Origin: Hydrangea macrophylla
Taxonomy: Eukaryota; Streptophyta; Magnoliopsida; Cornales; Hydrangeaceae
Direction of reading: 5' to 3'
Length of the DNA: 64,000 nucleotides
Assembly: GCA_033977485.1 (NCBI GenBank)
Contig: CM066993.1
Span: forward strand, 31,734,001-31,798,000
Positions within the stretch are counted from its first letter, which is position 1, and the number at the start of each line of letters is the position of its first letter. Positions 33,234 through 45,499 of the stretch are shown piece after piece. A program made the position numbers and the translations under genes. The notes beneath the pieces were generated by a model. The model saw nothing but the letters and a program-made list of their open reading frames with translations. It made no database searches and had not been told where the DNA came from.

Positions 33234-34358
33234 CTATGGCGGGAGACTCCTCACTCTTTTCTTCCATGGCCTCTGTAGCTCGGCGTCTTCTTCAGTGGGC
33301 TTGTACCCTAACCCAAAAGTGCCTTGTTGCCCTTTGATATGAGGGAGCTCACGAATCCCTTGCTGGCGTCGGCCCAATCCCATTCCAGGGAAGTAGTTCA
33401 TTTTGTGGATGATGTTGACAACTACAGAGTGGATCTTCGGGAGCCTGTCTTCATCATTGATCATATGGACTTCTTCCATGAAGAATCCCCTAATTTCTCC
33501 TTCTTCTAGCTCAGGTATTTGGATTTCAAAGATGGGAGCGTAGTTTGGAAAAGCTTCATTACCACAACTATTGCCGAGGATGATTTTTACCTCCTTCTCA
33601 TGAATGTGCTTGATCATTTGATGCACAGTGGATGATACAGCTTTGTTAACATACAGCCAGGGCCTTCCGATTAACAAATTGAACGAGGCAGGTATGTCCA
33701 TAACTTGAAAGATTTCAGTGCTAACCAGAGATCCTACCCGGATTTAGAGAGAAACAGTTCCCATCACATTTCTCTTGGTGTTATCGTAGGCCCTCACGGA
33801 TTGCACAGATGGTGTGATGTCAAGGATATTGACCCCCAAGGCGGTGGTAGTCCTTAGAGCACAAATATTTAAGGCAGAGCCTGTATCGACCAGACAGAAT
33901 GGCACCTGCTGTCCCTTACATCCAATAGTGATGTACAAAGCTTTGTTATGTGTAGACCCGTCAAGTGGCAGGTCTTCGTCAAAAAATGTAATGATTGGGT
34001 CAGGGGTGAGTGCGCCTAAGAAAGCCACCATGTCTTCCGGTGCATCGTCGATGGGGACCTCAATTCCAGCCAAGGCATTCAACACAGCTTGCCTATGCTT
34101 GTAGGGTGTTACCATGATGTCCCACATCGAGAGATGTGCTTGGGTTTTCTTCAACTGCTTTATCAACTCATTATCTTCTTCGATGATCTCATCCATTTTT
34201 CCCTTTCCCTTGTCTTTGACCATACTTTTTTCGATTACTTCAGTGGTAGGCTGCGGAGGCTGATAATGACGGCCTGACCTAGTCAGACGATCAATCCCGG
34301 CAGGAGTAGGCCCTTCTACAGTCCCATCTTCTTTGAACCAGTCACAATTTGTTCCCAC
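33234..34358 (-). pseudogene. pol: Protease of element B with C-terminal G-patch
   Basis: The first frame (33744-34358) ends with a retropepsin: YITIGCKGQQ, the active site CLVDTGSALNI (near 33885) and SVRAYDNTKRNVMG. After a stop at 33743 the same protein continues in 33234-33701 with SFNLLIGRPWL, the second conserved protease block. At 33294-33401 follows a G-patch-like segment (PGMGLGRRQQG, then GLGYKP), rich in regularly placed Gly. G-patches behind a protease are known from some retroviruses and retroelements. Confidence 0.75.
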
Positions 34359-34487
34359 AAATGGTTTCTCCGGCTCGTTCTAGATATGAGCATCGCTTTC
34401 ATTGTCGGGATCATACCATTTGAGATCCACTACCCCTAGATCATGTTCTTCCAAGAAGAATAGATCTTGTTCATCAGCCAGCTGTTG

Positions 34488-35188
34488 CTACCACTCATCA
34501 TCCCCTCCTTCAATCAGATAAATTCCCACAGATTTTGGGATGTCAATGAGGGGTAAAGGTTGACCTAAGGGGGTGACATAGGCAATAGGGTTGAAGGATA
34601 CATGGTTGGACTCAATGAGGCTGATATTTTGGTGGTTTGGTAGAGGATTTTGAGTGATATGGGACTGCTTTAGAGGTGGCTCAATGATATTCTGGTCAAT
34701 GAGGTCTTGGATATTATGGCAAAGATGCATGCAATCATCGGTGTTGTGGCCAGGGGCTTGGTGGTAGGTGCATATTTTGGACATGTCGCAGTTCGATGGG
34801 AGCGGGGTATTTCGAGGCTGGAGTAGTTGGAGGCGGCCTTTTTTAAGGAGATGATATAAGGCTGAAGAGAGGGGGATTTCTAATTTAGCAAAGTTTCAAG
34901 GAAGCTTCCTCGGCAAAGGGCGATTGGAGGAGTTAGCTTGGTTGGGAGGTTGGTACGGCCTAGAAGGGTAAGCCATAGGTTGACTGCTAAGGACATTGAC
35001 ATTCAGAGGGTTGCGAGAGTAGTTGGGCCTTTTTGACTGACTCGGAGGCTCTTCTTTTTTGATCTTTCCTTCCCTTATGGCGTCTTCGATTCGAGTCCTA
35101 ACTTCAAACAATTCCTCAAAGGTAGAGATGGACTGGTAAAATAATTTCTCATGGTAGAGCGGTTGTAGATTTCGGATTAGCATCCTTA
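34488..35188 (-). pseudogene. gag: Gag of element B, C-terminal part
   Basis: Frame 34896-35183 has MLIRNLQPLYHEKLFYQSIS and VRTRIEDAIREGKIKKEEP, the end of the Tat gag core. Frame 34488-34784 has the knuckle CTYHQAPGHNTDDC (C-x2-H-x4-H-x4-C) and CHNIQDLIDQNIIEPP. The knuckle is followed by LIESNHVSFNPIAYV. Athila 1 interrupts gag at 35188/35194; the N-terminal part lies at 43581-43950. Confidence 0.8.
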
Positions 35189-35193
35189 CCTGT

Positions 35194-36553
35194 TGATCGG
35201 GAGAGAACTAATCCTAAATATACGCCTTAACGAGCATTTGTTAGTACATTTTATCCTGTTTTTGTATATTTTTTACTTCGTTTTCTAGTTTCTGACAGGT
35301 TTTGGAAGAAATCAACTAAACCAGGCTAAACAGGGTGAAAAAGCATAGTTGAAGAAGCTGAAAAAGCCAAGTCGCGCGCGCGACCCGCGCCCGCGAAATC
35401 CAGAAATCGCTCGCGCGATCCGCTCGCGCGAGAACCCCAGAATCGCCCGCGCGATCCGCGCGCGCGAGGTACCAAAAGTCGCGCTCGCGCGACCCGCTCG
35501 CGCGATATGAGGAAAAATCATAGTTGCGTATTTCAGTGTACTGAAGACTCCTGTGCAAACGAAACTGCAGAATGACGTCCAGATTGTAAATTACATCAGT
35601 TTCAGTCCGTTTCGAGTTGTAAAGGCTTCCAAAACTTGTTGTAAATCTATATATACCTTATTTTACTTTAATTAAAGGGTTGGCAATTATTATACACACA
35701 TTCTACAACCATACTTCCAGCCATTGAAGGGAGGGAAGCAAGGAGAAGAAGAAGAAGACCAAGGGTTTCCATGGCCTCCTCCATCAACTACTTGCTGATC
35801 TCTACTCCTATGGCAGCTTAGATCATAGATCTAGGGTTTCAATGAAGCCCTAGATGAGTAATAGGGTTTTATTTATGCTTTTATTTTAGTTTTATTATGT
35901 ATGGATGACAGTCACATGTTTAGAGGATTTTTATAAATAAATCGTACTACTATTGATTAAATCATTGCTTTCAGAATTTATTCTTGTCTTAGATCTATTT
36001 TGATTGTGATGTGCTCAACGATCTATTCTTGCTGTGCTTGTTTAGATTGTTTACATGTGATGTTGCTCTATTGATTCGTGCTATCAAGTATCCGAATAGT
36101 CCATGCCTAGGTTAGATGGATTAGATCACAACCCTAGTTTAGTGTGAGATAATTCGTGCTACCCGAAGATGGATTATGTTGGTGCTTGAACCATGATTAT
36201 CTTCTTGTCGGAGGAATTGGGCTTGTAGCTACAATTCCCCATATTCATCCAACGTAATAAGCTAAAGTAATTCATAAATATTCCTATTATGAAGCTAGTG
36301 GTGGATTTGCAATCCTAGGTTCCCTTAAACATTATTTAAAACAACTTTAATTGCTTTCCTAGTTTAGATTTACTTTTATTGTTCTTAGATTAATTAAATC
36401 CAATTCAAATCCGTTTTTCCTAATTAATTAGACTTAGGTTTTAAAATTAAGTCGCTGTAGTAATCAATCTCTGTGGGTTCGACCTTTACTTTCACTACTG
36501 CAAATCTTTAGAAAAGTAAAGTATACTTTTATATCTTGATTCTGACAAGATCA
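35194..36553 (+). mobile_element. 5' LTR of Athila 1
   Basis: It carries a CG-rich palindrome array (35372-35505) and TATATATA (35648-35655) about 140 bp after it. The rest is AT-rich and non-coding. Confidence 0.93.
35372..35505. promoter_or_regulatory. TCGCGCGA palindrome array in 5' LTR of Athila 1
   Basis: The 8-bp palindrome TCGCGCGA starts at 35411, 35424, 35485 and 35498 (13-bp pairs), within a block of related CGCGCG motifs that begins with TCGCGCGCGCGA at 35372. The surrounding LTR is AT-rich, so the block is strikingly unlike its context. The copy in the 3' LTR is 42407-42527 and lacks 13 bp. Confidence 0.85.
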
Positions 36554-36558
36554 ATTTT

Positions 36559-36576
36559 TGGCGCCGTTGCCGGGGA
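36559..36576 (+). promoter_or_regulatory. Primer binding site of Athila 1 (tRNA-Asp)
   Basis: TGGCGCCGTTGCCGGGGA, complementary to the 3' end of plant tRNA-Asp, lies five bases after the LTR. The same 18 nt occur at 55240-55257 in Athila 2. Confidence 0.9.
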
Positions 36577-37033
36577 TTGTATTACTACTCTTAGTTTTAT
36601 AATCGTAGTTTAGTTAATTCGTAAATATTAGATTAGTTTTTATTTTTCTTATTTTCTGTTTTTGTTTTTAGTTACTAACTTGTTTTTTTATTTTTATTTT
36701 GTAGTCAACGTTTCCGAGTGGAGCAGCTAATTACATCAAAGGAGCATACGCAAATAAAAATATAAATAAAATTAAATAAATTGCTTCCTTTGGAATTCGC
36801 TTTAAACCGCTGTAAGTCAGGGCGCTGTGACGCACTATTTGCATTAGTTTAGGGTTAATTGCACTGCATTAGCTAGGAAACCCGGGGCGCTGGGCTTGAC
36901 GCGGTCATTGCATTACAGGATAATTTGCATGCATCATAGTAGTTGAGTGCTTGTTATCTTATTTGCGTGATTGTATTTGTTTATTTTGTTTAGTTAGTCT
37001 TTGTTTTTAGTTTCTTTTCTTTTGTTTTAGTTT

Positions 37034-39640
37034 ATGTTGGGTACACGTTCAAATAAACCAGATTTAAAATCTTTTGATCTTGAACTTGAACGTACCTTAA
37101 GAACTAGTAAGTCCACAACCCAAGCTTCTAGAGCTAGGTTGCAAGACGACGAATCAACTCCGATTCCGTCGTCGTTGTTTGAGGCCGAAATTCAGAGTAC
37201 CCGTGAACGGATAAGGAAAACTCGAACTTTTCAAATTGAACCAATTAAAATGGCAGACATTGGAAATAATAACGACAACAATCAAAATGATGGTGCGAAT
37301 ATGAACAATCTTAATATACCTCCACCACCACCACCTCCACTTATAAATTATTTTATTCCTACTACTTACACGCCACAAGCCGGTATCGAATTACCGGAGG
37401 CGACATCATCTCACTTTGAGATAAAGTCGTCTACCATCTCGCTACTACCTTCCTTCCATGGCCGTCTAAATGAAGACCCTTACCAACACTTAGGAGATTT
37501 TCAGGGTATATGCTCTACTTTGAAAATACAAAACCTAAATAATGATGAATTAAAATTGCGGCTCTTCCCATTCTCCTTAAGAGACAAAGCTAAATATTGG
37601 CTTCAATCTTTGGAGCCAAACACAATAAAAACATGGGAAGCCTTACACACCGCCTTTTTACAAAAGTTTTTCCCTATTATGCGTACAAATAAGATAAGAA
37701 AAGATATAACTAATTTTGTGATGCAAGATGGGGAGACTCTTTATGACACGTGGGAAAAATTTAAAGAATTATTACGTTCGTGTCCACATCATCAGGTTCC
37801 CAAGTGGCAATTGGTTCAAGTCTTTTACGAGGGGCTTATTCCCTCTATTAGGAATACCGTCGATGCCGTTTGTGCGGAAACTTTCCTACACAAAAGCGCC
37901 GACGAGGCCTGGAAAATATTTGAAACGTTAAGCGAGAATTCGATGCATCAGGCTGTGTCGGTACGTTCTGAGGGATACCTTCAACCTAAGCGAGAGGTGA
38001 CAGTTGAGTCAAGTCAATCAATTCAAATACAAGAATTAAATAGAAAACTTGACCGACTTATGCAAATGAACAAACCGTCTAATCCATCCTCTTTAGAAGT
38101 ATGTGCATTATGTTCTGAACCGTCCCATAATATCTTTGCATGTCCTTCTGCATCTCAATATCCGGAATTTGTTGAACAACACGTTAATTCTATGCAACAA
38201 TTCCCACAAAATAATTATAATCCTAGGTCGACTAATTTTCCAAATACGTACCGACCCCAATACCAACAAGGTTAATACCAACCACCTCCTCCACCTCCAC
38301 GCAATAATGCCTTTGAGGAGAAGGTGTTGGCCTCACTTGAAAATTTTGGTTCGGTGGTTCAGTTAGTACACTCTCACACACAATCCATCGCAAAACTGGA
38401 GTCCCAAGTAGGGCAAATTGTTAATACATTAAACCATTTAACTGAGAGTAAGTTGCCGAGTCAACCTACTCAGCAACCTAAGGGGCAATACGCAGTGGGT
38501 AGTACGAGTGAGAGCGTGAACGCTGTTTCGACTAGGACGACTACTCGAGATGAGGAAGTTGTTGAAATTCCGGATGGGGGTGAGAAAGATAAAAATTTAA
38601 ATTTGAATAAAGAAAAAGGTGAGGATGTGAATCAAAGTAGAAAAGAAAATGAACCGGTCTCAACGAATTATATTCCGAGAATGCCATATCCACCGAACGT
38701 TGAGGGACCGTCACATTTGCCTAAGAAAGGGTCTAAGGTTGAGGATATACTCGAGGTGTTCAAACAAGTTAAAATAAATATTCCTTTCCTCGACGCTATA
38801 AAACAAATTCCCGCTTATGCTAAATGTCTAAAAGACCTTTGTACTCAAAAGCGCAAAATACGGAGTCATACTCCTAAAAAGGTCTTTCTCACGAAAAAAG
38901 TAAGCTCTATATTCCAACACGCTCCTCCAAAATATAAAGATCCAGGTACGCCTACGATTTCATGTGTCATAGGTGACACTATCATTCATAGGGCTCTCCT
39001 TGACTTAGGAGCGAGTGTTAACCTTTTACCCTATCACGTCTATAAACAATTAGGATTAGGTGAACTCAAGCCTACGGCCGCTACTATTCAGTTAGCGGAT
39101 CGTTCTGTCAAAATACCTAGAGGAATCGTCGAAGACGTGCTAGTAAAGGTTGATCAATGTTTCTATCCTGTAGATTTTATGGTCCTTGACACCGAACCGG
39201 TGCTAGATGCTAGGAAACATACTCCTATCATCTTAGGCCGTCCATTCTTAGCAACCGCCAACGCACGTGTTAACTGTCGGACGGGGGTAATGAAAGTGTC
39301 ATTTGGGAACATGAACTTAAAATTAAACGTTTTTAATGCTATGGATCAACCTCCTAAAAACGACGATTCCCTATGTGAGGTGGAAGGTGAGGTAACACGG
39401 AATATTGAGCCTACTAAAGAAATAAAGGTGAGTGGGAAAAATAATATAGCGGACGATGATGAGTGGATGAATCCTAATCTCGTGGACCCTAATGCGGAAT
39501 CTACTCGGAAAGTAAGAAATCGATTCGAACATAATGACAAACCGTTAATCGATTTAATTCAAAGCGATGTTATTTCTGCTTACCATCGAGCTCTACCTGA
39601 CATCCTTAGGGGTACACAGTCCGATTTACGGCCTCCATAA
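37034..39640 (+). CDS. gag: Athila 1 gag-protease, one in-frame stop
   Basis: A single frame of 868 codons is broken only by TAA at 38273-38275. The gag core lies around residues 140-310 (LPSFHGRLNEDPYQHLGDF, then LRLFPFSLRDKAKYWLQSL and CPHHQVPKWQLVQVFYEGL). A classical knuckle CALCSEPSHNIFAC (C-x2-C-x4-H-x4-C) sits at about residues 356-369. After the stop follow a Gln/Pro-rich linker and the Athila retropepsin with ALLDLGASVNLLPYHVYKQL, where D-L-G stands at the active site as usual for Athila. The second conserved block is PIILGRPFLATANARV. The frame ends with YHRALPDILRG and the stop at 39638. Whether the stop abolishes the product or is read through cannot be told. Confidence 0.88.
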
Positions 39641-42228
39641 AATCTTGAGCTAGAATGGTCTAGCTAAAGACGTAAAAGTTAGCGATTCTTGGGAGGCAAC
39701 CCAAGCTTAATATTGTCTGTTTTCTTTATTTTTGGTCGTTTTTGGGTCTGTTTGTGTCTGTTTTGGACATTCTGGATAGGTTTGGGGGTTGGAATTAATT
39801 TATTTTAATAGTATATACAAAATTTTAGCAAAAAAATGGAAGACACCAAACTCGCGCGCGCGGCCCGCTCGCGCGAGACGTCGCTCGCGCGGCCCGCTGG
39901 CGCGAGTTTGCCCCTTAACGTTTTTCTTTTCTTTTTCTTATTTGGTGCCTCAGGTTCTCCTCGCGCCTGATATCGCGGGCGCGAGGACCCTCGCTGGCGC
40001 GATTATTATAAAAAAAAAAAAAAAAAAAAAATTTGGGAATTCGCGCGCGCGACGGCCGCTCGCGCGGACCGCTCGCGCGATTCCTCATTTTCCTGCTTTT
40101 CTCTTTTGTTTTCTATATCTTTCCCCCTACCTATTTTCTTTGTGTTTCTTTTCTGTTTTTGTTTATTTGGTTCTGTTTAGATCAAGTTAGTCGTTGTTTT
40201 CCTTATTACATTTATACTTTTTCGTTTTATTTTCCTTTTGCTAGTTTAGTTTAGTTTAACTTAGTTTTTAGATTTATTTGTTATATTTTGGTTTAATTTA
40301 CTTTTCATATTCTTTTGTTAGTTTCTTTTCGTTTATCTAGTAGTAACAGGTAACATTGAACTTTATAACCATATTCCTTTGTGTTCACCTGTTCTATGCT
40401 TGTCAAGATCGAGGTACTATCGTTCCCTCCGTATGTACTCTCCTTTCTTTCATTTTATTGTTTCATTAGGGACAATGAATGGTTTAGGTTTGGGGGTATG
40501 CACACACATGCACATTAGTTTATGCAAAATTTTAAAATTTTTCAACAAGTGTGTTTAAATAAACGATAGTACTAACGTTTTTGCAATATCAATTTGATAC
40601 TTCTTGTTCAATAACTTTGGATTGTTATAGAATGGTAAACATGAGAATATGTGGTTAAATATTTACTAAAGTCATGTTGAAATGTTTTAAGTTATGTATT
40701 ATTTGAATCGTAGTTTTATATCATAGATTTGCACATAAACTTATGCACTGCACGTAGTTGAATGAATACATGTTTGATGTGAACTATAATATGATTCGGA
40801 TTTCTAGATAACACATGGTGGAGACTAAACCCAGTGAGCTTTTGAGCCTATCTTTTCTTTTTAGAGGGTTATAAGTACATATTATCGAATTTCATTGAAA
40901 TAGCGCATCTACTTGTTGTTTAGTCTCATTATTCTTGTTTTGGTTGATAGTCAAGTTAAAATAGTTACTACCATGCTAAATAATCTTCCGTCGTAAATAT
41001 TGAAGAACCATATGACCATAGGAAATGATGGTAGGCCCTCTTTATTTGTTTACTGCCGGCCGATAAAAGATAAAATTTCCTTAGTTTGCCCCTTGAGCCG
41101 TTAAAATGCCTCTTTTTCTTTGATTACCATTATCCTTGTTTTTGCTCCGACTTGACAAACTTGGAGTTCGCCACTGAGAGATTTGTCACCTTTTAGTGGT
41201 GTTAAGGCGATGTGTGATTGAGAAGAAGAAGACAAGATGCTATTGAGGTAGTTGCTTGGTATTCAATGCATAGTCATTTGAGAAGCGAGAAAAGAAAAAG
41301 GAAAAGAAACAAAATAAAGAAGAGGAAGGTTGAAAAAAAATTGAAAAGTGAATGAAAAGGAATGAAGAGAATGAAATGATGAAGTTGGTAGAAGAAGAAT
41401 GAAAGAAATCGAACATGCCTTACAATGCCATTCTAAAACTACCCAATTAATCCGTTCTATCGTTTTTCATTACCTGAGCCACAATACAACCTTTGAAAAG
41501 TCCTATTTGATCCTAGGGAACATGGTTCGGATATGAAAATGATGGGAGGGGGATTAAAACTTGGTAATGATTAATTTGTCTTGAGTATTGGCATCCTATC
41601 CATGAGACTACTATTCTTTCGTGTCATGCGTCTTTTTCGAGTCATATGTGAGCATTTCTCGTTTTGAAAACATATTTCTTTTACTCACATATTTTAGAAA
41701 AATTACACCTGTTTCTGAGTGTTTTATTTTAGAGTGTAATTCATTGTGAGATTCGTAGTCGAGACATAGTTAGACGGTTATTCGGGTTATATTCCAAAGT
41801 TCATGACAAGCGCGTGTTCATTTGACTACCATGTCACACACGTGCGATTTTATGAGAAACTCTATTGATTTATACGATGCATGTGCTTGAGATTGTTTTT
41901 CATGATGTATGTAAACGTTTGACTCTATCTCTTTATGTTCGTTATCCTATTTCAAATCTTTGTTGTATAATAAGGAGTATTGAATATTATGTTCCTTGTT
42001 TTTAATAAAAGTTTTTAAATTTCCAAGTTAATAAAGATGGTTGTGGGTAACTTGTTGACGAGAACCCTCACGAGACTTCACTCGTCCGACTAGGGACACC
42101 TAGGGGTTTAAAAGGCTTGTTGCATATGCTAAATGCAATCGTGATCCATACGAAAATGGAATAGATTTTTATTAGTAGTTTTTATTTTAGTTTTGCTCGA
42201 GGACTAGCAAAATGTAGGTTTGGGGGTG
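39641..42228 (+). other. Non-coding 3' region of Athila 1
   Basis: No pol or env-like frame is found. It contains three CG-rich clusters (39853-39906, 39960-40005, 40041-40083) with the same cgctcgcgcga motifs as the LTR, an A-run (40009-40031), a purine tract AGGTTTGGGGGTATG (40486-40500) nearly identical to the one before the 3' LTR (42216-42228), and otherwise AT-rich sequence. Confidence 0.7.
39853..40083. repeat. Internal CG-rich palindrome clusters of Athila 1
   Basis: Three clusters of cgctcgcgcga-type motifs, separated by AT-rich sequence, repeat the motif of the LTR array outside the LTR. The cluster at 40041-40083 has TCGCGCGCGCGA and TCGCGCGA. Confidence 0.75.
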
Positions 42229-43575
42229 TGATCGGGAGAGAACTAATCCTAAATATACGCCTTAACGAGCATTTGTTAGTACATTTTATCCTATTTTTGT
42301 ATATTTTTTACTTCGTTTTCTAGTTTCTGACAGGTTTTGGAAGAAATCAACTAAATCAGGCTAAACAGGGTGAAAAAGCATAGTTGAAGAAGCTGAAAAA
42401 GCCAAGTCGCGCGCGCGACCCGCGCCCGCGAAATCCAGAAATCGCTCGCGCGAGAACCCCAGAATCGCCCGCGCGATCCCCGCGCGCGAGGTACCAAAAG
42501 TCGCGCTCGCGCGACTCGCTCGCGCGATATGAGGAAAAATCATAGTTGCGTATTTCAGTGTACTGAAGACTCCTGTGCAAACGAAACTGCAGAATGACGT
42601 CCAGATTGTAAATTACATCAGTTTCAGTCCGTTTCGAGTTGTAAAGGCTTCCAAAACTTGTTGTAAATCTATATATACCTTATTTTACTTTAATTAAAGG
42701 GTTGGCAATTATTATACACACATTCTACAACCATACTTCCAGCCATTGAAGGGAGGGAAGCAAGGAGAAGAAGAAGAAGACCAAGGGTTTCCATGGCCTC
42801 CTCCATCAACTACTTGCCGATCTCTACTCCTATGGCAGCTTAGATCATAGATCTAGGGTTTCAATGAAGCCCTAGATGAGTAATAGGGTTTTATTTATGC
42901 TTTTATTTTAGTTTTATTATGTATGGATGACAGTCACATGTTTAGAGGATTTTTATAAATAAATCGTACTACTATTGATTAAATCATTGCTTTCAGAATT
43001 TATTCTTGTCTTAGATCTATTTTGATTGTGATGTGCTCAACGATCTATTCTTGCTGTGCTTGTTTAGATTGTTTACATGTGATGGTGCTCTATTGATTCG
43101 TGCTATCAAGTATCCGAATAGTCCATGCCTAGGTTAGATGGATTAGATCACAACCCTAGTTTAGTGTGAGATAATTCGTGCTACCCGAAGATGGATTATG
43201 TTGGTGCTTGAACCATGATTATCTTCTTGTCGGAGGAATTGGGCTTGTAGCTACGATTCCCCATATTCATCCAACGTAATAAGCTAAAGTAATTCATAAA
43301 TATTCCTATTATGAAGCTAGTGGTGGATTTGCAATCCTAGGTTCCCTTAAACATTATTTAAAACAACTTTAATTGCTTTCCTAGTTTAGATTTACTTTTA
43401 TTGTTCTTAGATTAATTAAATCCAATTCAAATCCGTTTTTCCTAATTAATTAGACTTAGGTTTTAAAATTAAGTCGATGTAGTAATCAATCTCTGTGGGT
43501 TCGACCTTTACTTTCACTACTGCAAATCTTTAGAAAAGTAAAGTATACTTTTATATCTTGATTCTGACAAGATCA
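42229..43575 (+). mobile_element. 3' LTR of Athila 1
   Basis: It is nearly identical to 35194-36553. The palindrome array (42407-42527) lacks 13 bp between two cgctcgcgcga repeats. The TATA box is at 42670-42677. A purine tract ending ggtttgggggtg precedes it. Confidence 0.93.
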
Positions 43576-43580
43576 CCTGT

Positions 43581-43950
43581 TCCTTTTCAATTGGCCGGTG
43601 GGTCATTTGGGCTACTTTATTCCTCCATCTGCTCAGAAATGCGGCGAATGATTCATTGTTGTTCTAAGGAAAGGAACAGCATTGCAATGTGCTCATGAGT
43701 GCAGCCCATTGATTGAAAAATGTTCATACATAGCTTTGTATGGCTCTTCGGATTTCTGGTTCCATTAAAACGGTCAATATCAGGCATCTTGAAGTTTTCC
43801 GGCAGCTTCAGCTTAACAGGCTCAAAAAGTCCTTCCAAGTCTAGCATGTAATCATCAACCCCTTTACTCTTCCTCAATACGCTTTCCAATTTGTCGACTT
43901 TGTCCATTTTTTCTCGGAACTTTTTCTCATATGCGTGCGGCGGGGCCCCT
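43581..43950 (-). pseudogene. gag: Gag of element B, N-terminal part
   Basis: Frame 43653-43907 reads VDDYMLDLEGLFEPVKLKLP, then FKMPDIDRFNGTRNPKSHT, the start of the Tat gag core. The same passage in element D (51918-52175) is VDNYLLELEGLYERVHETLP. The continuation at 43581-43650 (around FLSRWRNKVAQMTHRP) is in another frame and is cut by Athila 1. Confidence 0.8.
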
Positions 43951-45478
43951 TGAAACTAGTCTTCTTCTCCATTGTTCTCGGGATACGGTATGAATCCAAA
44001 CGGTGGTGGTGGAAACTCAGGGGGGCACTTCTGCCATTGCTATTTTAGTTCTTCCATAAACTTTAGGACCTGGGACAGGCTGTCGGATTGCTGGCTTATG
44101 GTGGCTCCCAATTCGGTGACCTTGTTTTCTAGCTCTTCCTGATTTATGCTGAAATAACTTGTTGGGCTGATTCTGACCAAACGATTATCTAAATTTCTAA
44201 CCCAGGACGAAGATCCCAGTTGCTAGCTTTGAGAATCTATAGCGACCCTACAGATTTGAGAGGATTTGTATCAGATTCTGACAGTGATGACTTTAGATAA
44301 ACAAATGATAGTGATGTTAATAGACGTGGACTGACTTGTGTACATCCTGACTGAAACAGTGTATGCAGACCAATAAGCACGGTGCATGCAAATGAGACAA
44401 GCATGCGGATGTAAGCCCTAATCTATATGATGCTCCTATTTCTAACAGATAGCATTTAAACAAATAAGGTCCTAACCATGTAGAGTATGCCAACTTTACT
44501 TTCCAGTATAATCACCAAGGGATAATAGGGATTTCCAGGGTTTTATGAAGACTTCTAGGAGAGACTGGGCATTTCTAGTTGGTTTGGACAGAGTTTCTGA
44601 GAGAAGCTGGCATATCTGGGCATTTCTGGTTGATTTGGATAGAGTTTTTGAGAGAGACTGGCATATCTGGGCATTTCTGGTTAGTTTGGACAGAGTTTCT
44701 GAGAGAAAATGGCATATCTGGGCATTTCTGGTTGGTTTGGACAGAGTTTCTGAGAGAAACTGGCATATCTAGACATTTTCTGGTTGGTTTGGACAGAGTT
44801 TCTGGGAGAAACTGGCATATCTGGGATATTTGGACAGAGTTTCTGGGAGAAATAGGTTGATATAGCGGGATCGTGTGATAATGGTGATCATACTGTCTAG
44901 CAGGTTTTCATACTCCTATGTCTTAGGACCGACAAACAAGGTTTGCGGTGTATATCTTTGTGAGCATGGAGCAGACATCCTTGTCATGGTGCCTAGGCAG
45001 GTCAACTCAATGTGATCACATATGAGTGATTGCCTTGGGAATCATAAGAAAGAGGTTTTGTTTTATGCCACATGAACGTCTACATCACGCAGGTAATCCC
45101 GTCAGGGCATACATTAGTTATATCAGATTGTCCTATCTAAGAAGATAAATGAACAGTCCTATGAAAGGTTCTACAGGAATCTATATGCAAAGGCTAGGTT
45201 TAGTCAAAGAGGGTCCATTGACGAGAGTTCCAATATATAGTCAGAGAGACAGTACGGAGGTTTTTACACTTTTTGATATACCTTGGAAGGTACAGTATCA
45301 ACGGTGACTTATGCCCTGGCACATCAAGACCTGAACAATGTCAGCGCCGCGTTTCAAACACAGTCAGAGGGGAAAAATGTAAGAGTGCAATGCGGTGAAC
45401 CAGACACAGTAAAAAGATGATTTTAAGGATGCTTCTTATGAGTCAAACCTCTGTATTATTCTGTTTTAAAAATAAATA
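43951..45478 (-). other. Leader of element B with short hairpin array
   Basis: No gene seen. Positions 44530-44870 hold about six units of the GTTTCTGAGAGAAAC / GTTTCTGGGAGAAAC hairpin, spaced about 51 bp. The rest is collinear with the leader of element A (3800-5464). Confidence 0.65.
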
Positions 45479-45496
45479 TCCCCAGCAAAGTCGCCA
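45479..45496 (-). promoter_or_regulatory. Primer binding site of element B
   Basis: On the minus strand TGGCGACTTTGCTGGGGA lies three bases from the 5' LTR. It is tRNA-Arg(ACG)-like, with about three mismatches in the middle. Confidence 0.75.
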
Positions 45497-45499
45497 GAT

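Larger units (their letters stand above)
35194..43575 (+). mobile_element. Athila element 1: gag-protease only, no pol
   Basis: LTRs at 35194-36553 (1360 bp) and 42229-43575 (1347 bp) start TGATCGGGAG and end ACAAGATCA. The target duplication is CCTGT (35189-35193 and 43576-43580). About eight base differences plus one 13-bp deletion separate the LTRs, so the insertion is fairly young. The interior has a tRNA-Asp primer site, one gag-protease frame with a single stop, and 2.6 kb of non-coding DNA. RT, RNase H and integrase are absent. Movement must have used proteins from another element; a full Athila-type element lies at 53612-64000. It is inserted in gag of element B in opposite orientation. 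Confidence 0.93.
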
